Source: Chloroflexota bacterium
Lineage (GTDB): Bacteria > Chloroflexota > Dehalococcoidia > JACVQG01 > JAHKAY01
Assembly (NCBI GenBank): GCA_018825785.1
Contig: JAHKAY010000045.1
Location: 1-34,386 of the forward strand
Length of the DNA stretch: 34,386 nucleotides
Direction of reading: 5' to 3'
The notes beneath the pieces were generated by a model. That model worked only from the letters and a program-made list of their open reading frames with translations, made no database searches and was not told where the DNA came from. Shown piece by piece: positions 1 through 9,763 of the stretch. The first letter of the stretch is position 1. Every line of letters begins with the position of its first letter. Position numbers and translations under genes: made by a program.

Positions 1-73
1 AACTCCCTTGAGTTGACTGACATGGCAAGCAGATTGTGGTAGAGTCAGGGCATCTGATTTCTTGGAGGCCAGA

Positions 74-188
74 ATGCGCGGCAAAGTAGAGAGACAGGTG
101 ACAATGCTGAGTTCCCTGACGCCTGACGAACTGGTACCTCGAGACCACCCCATCCGACACATCAAGCCCATTGTAGACGAGGCCCTTC
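74..188 (+). pseudogene. IS transposase N-terminal remnant
   Basis: An ATG at 74, preceded by a GGAGG-type ribosome site, opens about 38 codons reading MRGKVERQVTML, then a Pro-Arg-Asp-His-Pro-Ile-Arg motif and IVDEAL. This is the usual start of IS1182/IS5-like DDE transposases, which continue with a GRPSIPPE region and a catalytic core. Here the similarity stops at about 184-188 and the open frame runs into unrelated sequence in the wrong frame. None of the catalytic domain is present, so it is a truncated remnant. The family assignment rests on recognition of the head motif only. Confidence 0.6.
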
Positions 189-410
189 CTTACCCTGAGC
201 CAGGCCCAGGAGGAGCAGGCGGGGGCTCTGGCCGCCAGGATAGGGAAGAACCTGGATGCGCTGGGCTTCAACCAGAGGCAGGAGCTCTTGCGGCTTCTGG
301 TCGAGAGGGTATACCACAGGGGCACAGAATTGGAGATATCAACGATCATCCACCTCTCGGCAGACACGCATCAATTGCATCCACTCCCCCGAGAGGGGGC
401 CAGGGGGTGA
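189..410 (+). pseudogene. Serine recombinase C-terminal remnant
   Basis: Codons from about 189 to the TGA at 408-410, in a different frame from the transposase head before it, read like the tail of a large serine recombinase. There is a Gln/Glu-rich coiled-coil stretch, then RQELLRLLVERV and a short beta segment ending LEISTIIHL, then a basic tail. In such proteins this follows the zinc/coiled-coil region. The resolvase catalytic domain with its nucleophilic serine and the recombinase domain are absent, so this is a 3' fragment abutting another broken element. The assignment is by motif recognition. Confidence 0.5.
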
Positions 411-474
411 GGTATAGGCCCCTGGAGGATATGCACTCAATGTACCCTGATTCAGGTGACGGGACACCAGGGGG

Positions 475-1167
475 TTATTCCTCTGTGGGATATACCAGGT
501 CCAGGGCGGCCTCAAAGGCCCTCTTGAACCTCTCCTTCCCATCACTGTCCCAGCCGGAGGCGGGGTCGGGAAGTTCGTGGAGCAGGCCCGAGAGGGCGGG
601 GTGGAGCCTTCCGGGGGAGGAAGGCGCGGGCTCCTTTCTTCTGGGGGCCTTCCTTCTGGCCCGGGGGGCCAGCCGGGGCTTGGCCCTCTGGAGGATAAAA
701 GAGGAAAGGGGCAGGCCGGCCTCGGCGGCGCTGGCCACAAAGAAGCTGAGGCACTTCCGCCCCACATCCCCAGTGGCCCCTGCCTGGGCAAACCTCTCCC
801 CCAGCTCCGCAGGGGTGGCCCGGGAGAGGTCCAGGCCCTTCAGAATAGGGGCGTAGGCCTGCTCCAGGATGGCCCGGAGGAGGACCCTTTTCCTTTCCCT
901 ATCGGCCTGGACCAGTTGGACGAGCCTCTCGGTGGGGGCATTGCTCTCCTCTACCAGGGTTAAGAACCTCAGGGCTGTTACCAGCTGGATTCCGGTGCTG
1001 CCGGAGAATTTTGTCCCCCAGTAACTGCGGTCAATTCTGGACGGAATCCCGGACTTCAGGCTCTCCAGGAAATTGCGGAAGGTCCGGTAGGAAACATAGG
1101 GGGGTAGCCGCTTGCCCTCGTGTCTCAGCATCGCCAGAATTATGCCATACCAAATTCCAAAAGACAA
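475..1167 (-). CDS. DUF5343-family protein
   Basis: This 230-residue protein matches the pattern of the DUF5343 family of unknown function. It has a PPYVSYRTFRNFLESL entry, a GIPSRIDRS motif, a leucine-rich helix ending in LRFLTLV, and later a CLSFFVASAAEAGL segment where family members have a conserved FF helix. The last 60 or so residues are rich in Arg, Pro and Ser and probably disordered. The longest frame starts at TTG 1167; ATG 1131, two residues before the conserved region, is equally plausible, and neither has a strong ribosome site. It is divergent from gyrB and shares the upstream region with it. No function is known, and its place beside broken mobile elements suggests accessory origin. 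Confidence 0.7.
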   Translation of the reverse strand: MSFGIWYGIILAMLRHEGKRLPPYVSYRTFRNFLESLKSGIPSRIDRSYWGTKFSGSTGIQLVTALRFLTLVEESNAPTERLVQLVQADRERKRVLLRAILEQAYAPILKGLDLSRATPAELGERFAQAGATGDVGRKCLSFFVASAAEAGLPLSSFILQRAKPRLAPRARRKAPRRKEPAPSSPGRLHPALSGLLHELPDPASGWDSDGKERFKRAFEAALDLVYPTEE

Positions 1168-1194
1168 TGCCAGAAGGATTTTCGTGGACGAAAT

Positions 1195-1224
1195 TTGTCG
1201 TTGGGAATGGTATTTCTGTATTAT
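1195..1224 (+). promoter_or_regulatory. Candidate gyrB promoter
   Basis: TTGTCG at 1195-1200 and TATTAT at 1219-1224 are separated by 18 bp, in a short AT-rich patch between the divergent DUF5343 gene and gyrB. The expected start point leaves a leader of about 30 nt that contains the GGAAGGGG ribosome site. The -35 match is only moderate. Confidence 0.45.
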
Positions 1225-1226
1225 GA

Positions 1227-3221
<1,995 letters not shown>

Positions 3222-3234
3222 GCCTAGCTTGGCT

Positions 3235-3259
3235 GTTGGTTCGAATCCAGCCCGGGGAC
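3235..3259 (+). repeat. tRNA 3'-end-like fragment (possible old attachment site)
   Basis: Just after the gyrB stop, GTTGG-TTCGAAT-CCAGC forms a textbook T-arm (5-bp stem, 7-nt loop). It is followed by seven bases that could be the 3' acceptor strand, CCGGGGA, and a C in the discriminator position. The D-arm, anticodon arm and 5' acceptor strand are missing, because the sequence before it is gyrB. It marks the left edge of an AT-richer patch of accessory genes, as expected for the att copy left by a tRNA-targeting element. It may also be chance. Confidence 0.35.
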
Positions 3260-3297
3260 AACGGGTTAGTCGAATCTGATGTAGAGGAGGCTACGGA

Positions 3298-3912
3298 ATG
3301 CTACGTCCACCCATACCCATAAGCGGTTGGGACGGGCAACTGCCTCTGAACATAGCGAGGAATGAAGAAATATGGTGGGAAGTCTTTCCTCGCATTAGAC
3401 CCAGCTTGCCACCTAAGCTTCTTCAGCTTCTGCCTGGTGTGGCTAAACAGTCTCCGTCTCGTGAGATGATAGGCAAAGTTGTCCTGGTAGCTGCCACAAG
3501 GGAAAACTTGAGAGCTAAGTTCGGGATTGTAGGAGGTCCGTTACTAAATGACTGGGGTTGTTATTGTACTGAGATGAGAGACATGGGGCGGAGTGTGTAT
3601 ATGGCAGGGACCGCCACCAAGCCTTATCTTAATTTTAGTGTTTCCTTCGGTTTGTTTGCATCGGTATGCCTGAGATTTTATATAAGGGTAGACCGACAAC
3701 TAAACCTAAGTTCGGTGGAACTGGAAAAGCTTGACCAAAACCTGAAAGGCACACTCAAAGAACTGGGCATCTTGGAAGAGTGCGAAGTAGAGATTTCAAG
3801 CTTCCAGCGTGGTTCTTGGGAAAACGGTTTGGACATCACTTTCAAGGCAGCCGTATGGCTCAGCTCAAATCGTGAAGAAGCTCTTGCCAGCATTTGGGGA
3901 ATTCAGCCTTAA
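3298..3912 (+). CDS. Hypothetical protein, 204 aa
   Basis: I do not recognise a family. The ATG has a clear GAGGAGG ribosome site about 8 nt upstream. The protein looks soluble and mixed alpha/beta, without signal peptide or membrane segment. Its middle contains a hydrophobic aromatic stretch (YLNFSVSFGLFASVCLRFYI), followed by a Leu/Glu-rich helix with KLDQNL and LKELGILEE. Base composition is clearly more AT-rich than in gyrB or gltX, and its codons are less biased to G or C at third positions, which points to a transferred gene. A small membrane protein gene follows 9 nt downstream with its own ribosome site, so the two are probably co-transcribed. Confidence 0.65.
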   Translation: MLRPPIPISGWDGQLPLNIARNEEIWWEVFPRIRPSLPPKLLQLLPGVAKQSPSREMIGKVVLVAATRENLRAKFGIVGGPLLNDWGCYCTEMRDMGRSVYMAGTATKPYLNFSVSFGLFASVCLRFYIRVDRQLNLSSVELEKLDQNLKGTLKELGILEECEVEISSFQRGSWENGLDITFKAAVWLSSNREEALASIWGIQP

Positions 3913-3921
3913 GAGGAAGCA

Positions 3922-4128
3922 ATGGGGCTAGTTGGAATCATTTTGATTTTACTTAGCTTGATGATGGCCTTCTCAGGGTATCGAGCGAAATACCGGCTTG
4001 ATCACATTGACGAGTTTCATTCACGAGGTATCGAGGTCATAGAATACAACTACCACATCTTATTCCGCTATACGTGGTGGATTGGCGCAATCGCTGGGAT
4101 TATTCTGCTCATAGTAGGACTGGCTTGA
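3922..4128 (+). CDS. Small two-helix membrane protein
   Basis: This 68-residue protein has an AGAGGAAGC ribosome site before its ATG. It consists of an N-terminal hydrophobic helix (about residues 3-20), a charged polar loop rich in His, Asp and Glu, and a second hydrophobic helix (about 47-67) that begins with a Tyr-Thr-Trp-Trp aromatic belt. It has no signal cleavage site. The gene lies 9 nt after the 204-residue hypothetical and shares its AT-richer composition, suggesting a two-gene accessory unit. No family or function is recognised. Confidence 0.6.
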   Translation: MGLVGIILILLSLMMAFSGYRAKYRLDHIDEFHSRGIEVIEYNYHILFRYTWWIGAIAGIILLIVGLA

Positions 4129-4338
4129 TAGTGTTTAGACAAAGCCGTGTGCCAATTTCGCTGCGCGTTAATGCGAATCTCACGTCCCATCTTACCATTA
4201 TGCTTGGAAAGCCTTTGAAATCACATCAGACTAGCGCCGTTTGGACATGGCTGTTACGCTCAGGGATGCTAGCAGGCAACTCTTGACCTTATCCCGCACC
4301 GGCACGCTCGGCGCCGTTAGGCCGGGGGGTGGTTTAGC

Positions 4339-4602
4339 TTACAGTCTCTTGTAAGTAGACTCTTTGCGCCGGGCTACCCTTGCGATGGTGACCAGTTGGG
4401 CTTCATCGTCTACGGCATACACGAGCCTGTGCTGCCCCGCCCGAATACGCCATAGACCGCTCTCAGCCAGCTTCTTTACCCTCGGTGGTCTGGGAGTGTT
4501 TCCCAGACGGTCGATAGACCGGGCGACTTCTACCTGTGCCTCTTTGGGGAGAGATAGCATCTGCTTTTGGGCAGCAGGATGAATCTCTACCTCATGGGCC
4601 AA
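4339..4602 (-). CDS. RelE/ParE-family toxin
   Basis: This 87-residue protein has the compact RelE/ParE fold signature: a VEIHPAAQKQMLSLP start, a helix ending in a hydrophobic dipeptide, the VKKLAESGLWRIRAGQHRLVY core in which GLWRIR and HRLVY are the typical beta strands, and a C-terminal RVARRKESTYKRL. In the RelE branch such proteins cleave mRNA in the ribosomal A site; in the ParE branch they poison gyrase. The basic C-terminus with a tyrosine is more RelE-like, but I cannot separate the branches with certainty. Its start overlaps the end of the antitoxin gene by 11 nt, so translation is coupled. This is the second gene of the pair. Confidence 0.85.
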   Translation of the reverse strand: MAHEVEIHPAAQKQMLSLPKEAQVEVARSIDRLGNTPRPPRVKKLAESGLWRIRAGQHRLVYAVDDEAQLVTIARVARRKESTYKRL

Positions 4603-4819
4603 GATGTTTCCTCTTGAACGTCTCCCAGTCCAGAGTACCCCTCTTGTCCTTCAACGCCTTCAGCCCTTCCCGAATATCTTCCTCGTCCTCCAGTATCTCC
4701 ACAGCGGCATCGCGGAGAAGCTTGGCCATGGAAGTCCGCTGCTCAAAAGCCAGACGGCGTAGCCTCTCATGCTGCTCTTCAGTAAGGAAGATTGTGGTCC
4801 GTTTTAGCGCCGTTCCCAT
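4592..4819 (-). CDS. Ribbon-helix-helix antitoxin
   Basis: This 75-residue protein begins with a basic beta strand (LKRTTIFLTEEQ), then helices HERLRRLAFEQ and SMAKLLRDAAVEIL. That is the MetJ/Arc ribbon-helix-helix DNA-binding layout of many RelB/ParD-type antitoxins. The acidic tail (EDEEDIREGLKALKDKRG) is the expected toxin-wrapping segment. A strong AGGAGGTGG ribosome site lies 7-14 nt before its ATG (4826-4833 on the plus strand). It is the promoter-proximal gene of the pair, and by analogy the toxin-antitoxin complex should repress the promoter at 4840-4868. Confidence 0.85.
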   Translation of the reverse strand: MGTALKRTTIFLTEEQHERLRRLAFEQRTSMAKLLRDAAVEILEDEEDIREGLKALKDKRGTLDWETFKRKHLGP

Positions 4820-4839
4820 CGGTTACCACCTCCTGGCGC

Positions 4840-4868
4840 AAAATAGCATGTAGACATCGCTATGTCAA
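4840..4868 (-). promoter_or_regulatory. Toxin-antitoxin promoter with inverted-repeat operator
   Basis: On the minus strand TTGACA (4868-4863), a 17-bp spacer and TATTTT (4845-4840) form a near-consensus promoter. The inverted repeat GACAT-4-ATGTC at 4853-4866 overlaps the -35 box and spacer. A direct repeat of TGACATA also sits at the -35 end. This arrangement fits autorepression by the ribbon-helix-helix antitoxin. Confidence 0.65.
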
Positions 4869-4915
4869 TATGTCATTATAAGCAAACCGATTGGCGAGAG
4901 GCAGCCAGCCGGCCT

Positions 4916-6361
4916 TCAGGAAAGCAGGTTAAGGGACTGCCTCAGCCTCTCCAGGCAGCGTTCTTTGCCCAGGATGGCCATGGTCTGGAAGAGGGGCGGG
5001 GCGGCGGTGCGCCCGGTAACGGCTACGCGGATAAGCCCAAAGTAGGGCCCCGTCCCCAGCCCCAGCTTCTCGGCCAGGGGCCGCAACTGCTTTTCCAGCC
5101 CTTCGGCGCTGAACTCGGAGGCTGCCAGGCTTTCCAGGGTGAGCTCCAGGGCCTCCCGGGCCTTCTCCGGGGAGAGCTTGCTGGTGAGTAGGGCGGGGTC
5201 GTACTCCAGGTGGGGGAGGAGGAAGAAGTCGGCCAGATAGACGGCCCCATCGGGCTGGCCTGAGCCCAGGGTCCGGGCCCTCTCCTGCACCAGGGGGGCC
5301 AGGCGGGCCAGATATTCCTGGGACAAGGGGCGGGGAACAGAATCAGGCAGGCCCCTCTCCAGGAAGGGTAGAATCCGCTGGGCAAACTCCTCGGGGGAAA
5401 GTTTGCGGATATAGACCCCATTCATCCAGTCCAGCTTCTCCCGGTTGAAGATGGCGGGGTTGAGGCCCACCCTGTCCAGGCTGAAGTCCTTCACCAGCTC
5501 CTCCTGGGAGAAGAGCTCGGCGGTCTCGTCCAGGGACCAGCCCAGGAGGGCCAGGAAGTTGACCATGGCCTCGGGGAGGTAGCCCTGCTCCCGGAAGTCG
5601 CCTATAGCGGTGGCCCCGTGGCGCTTGGAGAGCTTGGAGCGGTCGGGGCCCAGAATCATGGGGAGGTGGGCAAAGAGGGGCGGGGTCTTCCCCAGGGCCT
5701 GGTAGAGGAGGAGGTGGCGGGGGGTGGAGGAGAGCCATTCATCGGCCCGCAGGACATGGGTTATCCCCATCAGATGGTCGTCCGCCACATTGGCCAGGTG
5801 GTAGGTGGGGTAGCCGTCGGACTTGAGGAGCACGAAGTCGTCCAGGGTCTGGTTTTGGAAGACCACCTCACCCCGGAGCAGGTCATTGAAGCGGGTCTCC
5901 CCGCTCAACGGGGTGCGGAAGCGGACGACGGCCCCTTCCTGGGGGCCCAGGCCCAGCTCCCGGCAGTGGCGGTCATAGCCGGGTGGGAGCTTCTTACTCA
6001 TCTGCTCCCGGCGCATGGCCTCCAGGCGCTGGGAGGAGCAGGAGCAGTAGTAGGCATTGCCCTGGTCCACCAGGCGGCGGGCGAGGTCCTGGTATATCTG
6101 CCGGCGCTCTGACTGGATATAGGGGGCATGGGGCCCCCCCACCTCCGGCCCCTCGTCCCAGTCCAGCCCCAGCCAGCGCAGGCCCTCCAGGAGGGCCTCC
6201 TGGGCACCGGGGACCATCCTCTCCACATCGGTGTCCTCAATGCGGAGGATGAATGTCCCCCCGTGGTGGCGGGCGAAGAGCCAGTTGAAAAGGGCGGTGC
6301 GGATATTCCCCACATGGGGGAAGCCCGTGGGGCTGGGGGCAAAACGGGCCCGCACCCTCAT
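4916..6361 (-). CDS. gltX: Glutamyl-tRNA synthetase
   Basis: This is a class I aminoacyl-tRNA synthetase that charges tRNA-Glu; in lineages lacking GlnRS it also makes Glu-tRNA-Gln for the amidotransferase, and gatB is in this window. At 481 residues it is full length. The HIGH-region motif reads FAPSPTGFPHVGNIRTALFN (residues 6-25), and the KMSKS-type motif is KLSKRHGA (about 241-248). The Rossmann fold contains the RIEDTD motif, and the C-terminal half is the helical anticodon-binding region. It is the last gene of lspA-rluD-gltX, its start overlapping rluD by 4 nt. Convergence with Gat-type Gln-tRNA formation is inference. Confidence 0.97.
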   Translation of the reverse strand: MRVRARFAPSPTGFPHVGNIRTALFNWLFARHHGGTFILRIEDTDVERMVPGAQEALLEGLRWLGLDWDEGPEVGGPHAPYIQSERRQIYQDLARRLVDQGNAYYCSCSSQRLEAMRREQMSKKLPPGYDRHCRELGLGPQEGAVVRFRTPLSGETRFNDLLRGEVVFQNQTLDDFVLLKSDGYPTYHLANVADDHLMGITHVLRADEWLSSTPRHLLLYQALGKTPPLFAHLPMILGPDRSKLSKRHGATAIGDFREQGYLPEAMVNFLALLGWSLDETAELFSQEELVKDFSLDRVGLNPAIFNREKLDWMNGVYIRKLSPEEFAQRILPFLERGLPDSVPRPLSQEYLARLAPLVQERARTLGSGQPDGAVYLADFFLLPHLEYDPALLTSKLSPEKAREALELTLESLAASEFSAEGLEKQLRPLAEKLGLGTGPYFGLIRVAVTGRTAAPPLFQTMAILGKERCLERLRQSLNLLS

Positions 6362-7281
6362 AGCCGGGCTATTTTAGCAGAGGAGTCTTTCAGGGACAAA
6401 GCCTTAAGCCCCCCTTCCAGGTCGGGGGGGAGGGGGGAGGTGAACTCCAGCCATCTCCCCTCCCGGGGGTGGCGGAAACCTAAGTAGCAGGCATGGAGGA
6501 ACTGGCGGGATAGATAGGGGGATTTTGCCCCGTATAGCCTGTCCCCGACCACCGGATGGCCGAGGTTGGCAAAATGGACCCTTATCTGGTGGGTGCGGCC
6601 GGTCTCGGGGGAGACCTCCACCAGGGAGAAGCCTTCCATGGGGCGCAGGACCCGGTAGGAGGTGCGGGCCTCCCTTCCCCCCGGGACCACTGCCATCTTC
6701 TTCCGGTTCCCGGGGTTCCGGCCCAGGGGGGCCTCGATTATCCCCTGCTCCGGCATCACCCTCCCCCGGACCAGCACCAGGTATCGCTTCTTCACCCTCC
6801 TGGCCTTCAGCTCACGGGAGAGAAAAAGCCGGGCGGGCTCGTGGCGGGCTATCATGATGAGGCCCGAGGTGTCCATGTCCAGCCGGTGGACGATGCCGGG
6901 GCGGGGGGAGGCCATGAGGGAGAGCTCAGGGTAGCGGAAGAGGAGGGCGTTTACCAGGGTGCCCGAGGTATGGCCCGGGGCCGGGTGGACGCAAAGCCCC
7001 GCCGGCTTGTCCACCACCACCAGGTCCCCGTCCTCATAGACGATTTTCAAGGGGATGGGCTCGGGGAGGAGGGTGGAGGGGGCGGGGGGCGGGACGGTGA
7101 CCATGACCTCATCCCCCCGCTTGAGGCGGAGGGAGGGGCGGGCCTCCCTTTCCTGAGTTTCCACATAGCCCCCGGAGACCAGCCTCTGGACCTGGGAGCG
7201 GGAGAGGCCTGTCCTCCGGGCCAGGAACCGGTCCAGCCTTTCCCCCTCCTCTTCTGCCTCCGCCTGGTATATGGTGCTCAA
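6358..7281 (-). CDS. rluD: RluA/RluD-family 23S rRNA pseudouridine synthase
   Basis: This enzyme isomerises uridines to pseudouridine in 23S rRNA. Residues 13-60 form an S4 RNA-binding domain (GERLDRFLARRTGLSRSQVQ). The catalytic domain contains GIVHRLDMDTSGLIMIA, with the catalytic Asp in HRLDMDTSG, and the GRTHQIRVH motif. At 307 residues it has the normal length. Its start overlaps the end of lspA and its end overlaps gltX, each by 4 nt (ATGA type), so the three are translationally coupled. The exact target (RluD positions or another RluA-type site) cannot be read from sequence alone. Confidence 0.93.
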   Translation of the reverse strand: MSTIYQAEAEEEGERLDRFLARRTGLSRSQVQRLVSGGYVETQEREARPSLRLKRGDEVMVTVPPPAPSTLLPEPIPLKIVYEDGDLVVVDKPAGLCVHPAPGHTSGTLVNALLFRYPELSLMASPRPGIVHRLDMDTSGLIMIARHEPARLFLSRELKARRVKKRYLVLVRGRVMPEQGIIEAPLGRNPGNRKKMAVVPGGREARTSYRVLRPMEGFSLVEVSPETGRTHQIRVHFANLGHPVVGDRLYGAKSPYLSRQFLHACYLGFRHPREGRWLEFTSPLPPDLEGGLKALSLKDSSAKIARL

Positions 7282-7718
7282 GCCTTTCCCCGGAGGACGA
7301 GGTATAGGACTATGACCGAGCCCACCACCACCGCCGAATCGGCCACGTTGAAGATGGGCCAGACGCGGACATCCAGAAAGTCGGTGACATAGCCCATCCG
7401 CAGGCGGTCCACCAGGTTACCTATCCCCCCTCCCAGGACCAGCCCCAGGCTGGCCCGCAGGGCCAGAGAAGGAAGGCGCCGGTAGAATAGGAGCACGAAG
7501 AGAAGGACGGCTGAGTTGAGAAGGACAAGGAATATGGGGTTGGCGGTGACCCCGAAGACTGCCCCGGCATTTTGGATATGGGTCAGGCGGAGTGGGGCAT
7601 CGGGAGGGAGGGACTCGCCCAGGGCCAGGTTCTGCCTCACCCAGGCCTTGCTGAGCTGGTCTGCTATCAGGACCCCGATGGCCGGCAGGAAAAAGGCCAG
7701 CTCCCTTGAACCGCGCAT
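7278..7718 (-). CDS. lspA: Lipoprotein signal peptidase II
   Basis: This is the inner-membrane aspartyl protease that cleaves the signal peptide of diacylglyceryl prolipoproteins. Its 146 residues contain four hydrophobic segments. The conserved NAGAVFGV motif is at 50-57, the first catalytic Asp is in GGGIGNLVDRL (about D104) and the second in FNVADS (about D127). It is the first gene of lspA-rluD-gltX. Two lipoproteins encoded in this window (7792-8325 and 22297-22821) would be its natural substrates. Confidence 0.95.
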   Translation of the reverse strand: MRGSRELAFFLPAIGVLIADQLSKAWVRQNLALGESLPPDAPLRLTHIQNAGAVFGVTANPIFLVLLNSAVLLFVLLFYRRLPSLALRASLGLVLGGGIGNLVDRLRMGYVTDFLDVRVWPIFNVADSAVVVGSVIVLYLVLRGKA

Positions 7719-7791
7719 CAGAGAGAGTATAGACCTTTGTCGCTCCCTACGCTAGAGAGCGCGAAGGGCAAGGGGGCTCCTTCTTTCGGGC

Positions 7792-8325
7792 CTACTCAAC
7801 CACCCTGAAGTATTCGGTTGCGGTGGCCCGCCCGCCGTCCTTCTCTGCCGTGACTACTATTCTGTAGCTACCCCCCGCTGTGTTGGCACCCACTGTCCAG
7901 TTCCATTTGACATTTCCTTCAGCATCGGCGGGCTTGGGACCAAGCCCTTGTGCCGTGCTCGGGCCTGTCTGATAGTAGACCGCGATGTTGCAGTCAGCCC
8001 CGGGGGCTGTCCTGGCCTCCAGGGTGGCTTGGCCTCCCCGGGCCACCGGGGAGGTTACGGAGACTATCACCAGAGAAGGGGTCAACGGGGTAGGGGTAAG
8101 TGCTGAGGTAGAGGCAGGAGTTGGAGTGGCGGTAGGCGTTGGAGTGGATGACGGTGTCAATGTAGGCGTAGGTGTAGCCGTCGGTGCAGGCGTAGCTGTC
8201 GGCGTGGCGGTGGAAGTGGGAGTCCGGGTAGGTGTGGGGGTCGGGGTTTTGGCCCCACCGCCACAGGCAGCCGCCACCAGCAACCCGCTGGCGAGCACCC
8301 CAGCGATAAGCCACATCCGCGACAT
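7792..8325 (-). CDS. Lipoprotein with Thr-Pro linker and C-terminal Ig-like domain
   Basis: An N-terminal hydrophobic signal ends in VAAAC, an acceptable lipobox, so the mature protein should be lipid-anchored outside the membrane. A long Thr-Pro repeat linker of about 55 residues follows (alternating TP, TPTAT, TPTPT). The C-terminal 90 residues look like a beta-sandwich domain (SLVIVSVTSPVARGGQATLEA, later GGSYRIVVTAEKDG). The ATG at 8325 is chosen because AAGGAGG lies 5 nt before it; a GTG at 8331 overlaps that ribosome site and is unlikely. The linker style is common in surface proteins of Chloroflexota. No specific function can be given. Confidence 0.8.
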   Translation of the reverse strand: MSRMWLIAGVLASGLLVAAACGGGAKTPTPTPTRTPTSTATPTATPAPTATPTPTLTPSSTPTPTATPTPASTSALTPTPLTPSLVIVSVTSPVARGGQATLEARTAPGADCNIAVYYQTGPSTAQGLGPKPADAEGNVKWNWTVGANTAGGSYRIVVTAEKDGGRATATEYFRVVE

Positions 8326-8353
8326 GGGCACCTCCTTATATGGTTTCGCTAGC

Positions 8354-9709
8354 CTATCTCCTCTCTCCCCACCACTTCCTGAGGCGCTCGGCGAGCTCTT
8401 TCTCCCAGCCCTGGTCCGAGGGCCGGTAGTAGCGCTTGCCCTTGAGGGAAGGGGGAAGGTAGTCCTGGAGGACGAAGTGGCCGGGGAAGTCGTGGGCGTA
8501 TTTGTATCCCTTGCCGTAGCCCATGTCCCGCATCAGCCCGGTGACGGGGTTGCGGATGGGCAGGGGGACGGGCTCGTTCTTTGTCTTCTTCACATCCTCT
8601 TGCACTTCGGAATAGGCTGCGTAGAGGGCGTTGGACTTGGGGGCCGTAGCCAGGTAGACGGTGGCTTCGGCCAGGGCCAGGCACCCCTCGGGCATGCCCA
8701 CGAAGTGGACCGCCTGCTGGGCAGCCATGGACACCACCAGGGCCTGGGGGTCGGCCAGGCCCACATCCTCGCTGGCGAAGCGGATGAGGCGGCGGGCGAT
8801 GTAGAGGGGGTCCTCCCCCGCCTCCAGCATCCTCCCCAGCCAGTAGAGGGCGGCATCGGGGTCGGAGCCCCGGAGGGCCTTGTGGAGGGCGGAGATGTGG
8901 TCGTAATGCTGGTCCCCCTCCCGGTCGTAGAGGAGTGCCCGCTGCTGGAGGGCATCCTCAACGGTGGCCAGGGTAATGAGGCGCTTCCCGTCCTGCTGGG
9001 GGGAGGCAAAGGCGGCCATCTCCAGGCCGTTGAGGGCCACCCGGGCATCCCCTCCGGCCATGAGGGCCAGGTGCCCCAGGGCCTTTTCCTCTATCTCCAC
9101 CCCCATCCCCCCCAGGCCCCGCTCCTTGTCTTTCAGGGCCCTCTCCACCAGGGCCTTTACCTGTTCTTCTGTGAGGGGGTGGAGGGCGAAGATACGGGCG
9201 CGGGAGAGGAGTGGGGAGATGACCTCAAAGGAGGGGTTTTCGGTAGTGGCCCCGATGAAGGTAACGGTGCCGTCCTCCACATGGGGCAGGATGGCATCCT
9301 GCTGGGCCTTGTTGAAACGGTGGAGCTCGTCCACGAAGAGGATGGTCCTCTGGCCGGAGAGGCCCCGGCGCTCCCTGGCCTCATCCACCACCCGCCTCAA
9401 ATCGGCCACCCCGGCGGAAACCGCGCTCATGGGGGAGAAGTGGGCCCTGGTCATCTTGGAGACGACAAACGCCAGGGTGGTCTTCCCCGAGCCCGGAGGG
9501 CCCCAGAAGATAAGGGAGGGGAGCTGGTCGGCCTCGATGCTCTTTCTCAGGACCCTTCCCTCCCCGATGATGTGCTCCTGGCCCACCATCTCGGAGAAGT
9601 CCCGGGGGCGCATCCGGGCGGCCAGGGGGGCCTCCTGCTTCAGGACCTCCTCCCGGGCGTGCTCAAAGAGGTCCTTCACCTCTCCCCCGCCCCCACCGCC
9701 TTTGCCCAC
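8354..9709 (-). CDS. rarA: Replication-associated recombination protein A (RarA/MgsA)
   Basis: This is an AAA+ ATPase related to clamp loaders and RuvB that acts at stalled replication forks. It shows MRPRDFSEMVGQEHI at the start of the AAA+ module, Walker A GPPGSGKT, Walker B ILFVDELHRF, sensor 1 GATTENPSF, and the RarA-specific C-terminal tetramerisation region with HYDHISALHKALRGSDPDAALYWL. It is full length at about 450 residues. The start is uncertain: GTG 9709 gives a Gly-rich leader without a ribosome site, whereas GTG 9679 starts right at the conserved DLFE segment. It stands alone, with the lipoprotein gene about 30 nt downstream. Confidence 0.95.
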   Translation of the reverse strand: MGKGGGGGGEVKDLFEHAREEVLKQEAPLAARMRPRDFSEMVGQEHIIGEGRVLRKSIEADQLPSLIFWGPPGSGKTTLAFVVSKMTRAHFSPMSAVSAGVADLRRVVDEARERRGLSGQRTILFVDELHRFNKAQQDAILPHVEDGTVTFIGATTENPSFEVISPLLSRARIFALHPLTEEQVKALVERALKDKERGLGGMGVEIEEKALGHLALMAGGDARVALNGLEMAAFASPQQDGKRLITLATVEDALQQRALLYDREGDQHYDHISALHKALRGSDPDAALYWLGRMLEAGEDPLYIARRLIRFASEDVGLADPQALVVSMAAQQAVHFVGMPEGCLALAEATVYLATAPKSNALYAAYSEVQEDVKKTKNEPVPLPIRNPVTGLMRDMGYGKGYKYAHDFPGHFVLQDYLPPSLKGKRYYRPSDQGWEKELAERLRKWWGERR

Positions 9710-9763
9710 GGCAAAAGCATATCAAGGCTGGGTAGGCCTGTCAAAAGCGGGGTTGTCTATTGA

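Noticed and set aside
4074-4338. Small plus-strand frame after the 68-residue membrane protein
   Set aside because: It has no ribosome site and no recognisable content, and it overlaps a better gene. I see nothing else certain in 4129-4338.
8100-8240. Repeated GGAGTGGG/GTAGGCGT units resembling a repeat array
   Set aside because: They encode the Thr-Pro linker of the lipoprotein on the minus strand; there are no spacers as in CRISPR.
7985-9763. Long plus-strand open frame of 592 codons
   Set aside because: It runs antisense over the lipoprotein and rarA, is dominated by Val/Gly repeats from the Thr-Pro linker complement, and has no family motifs.
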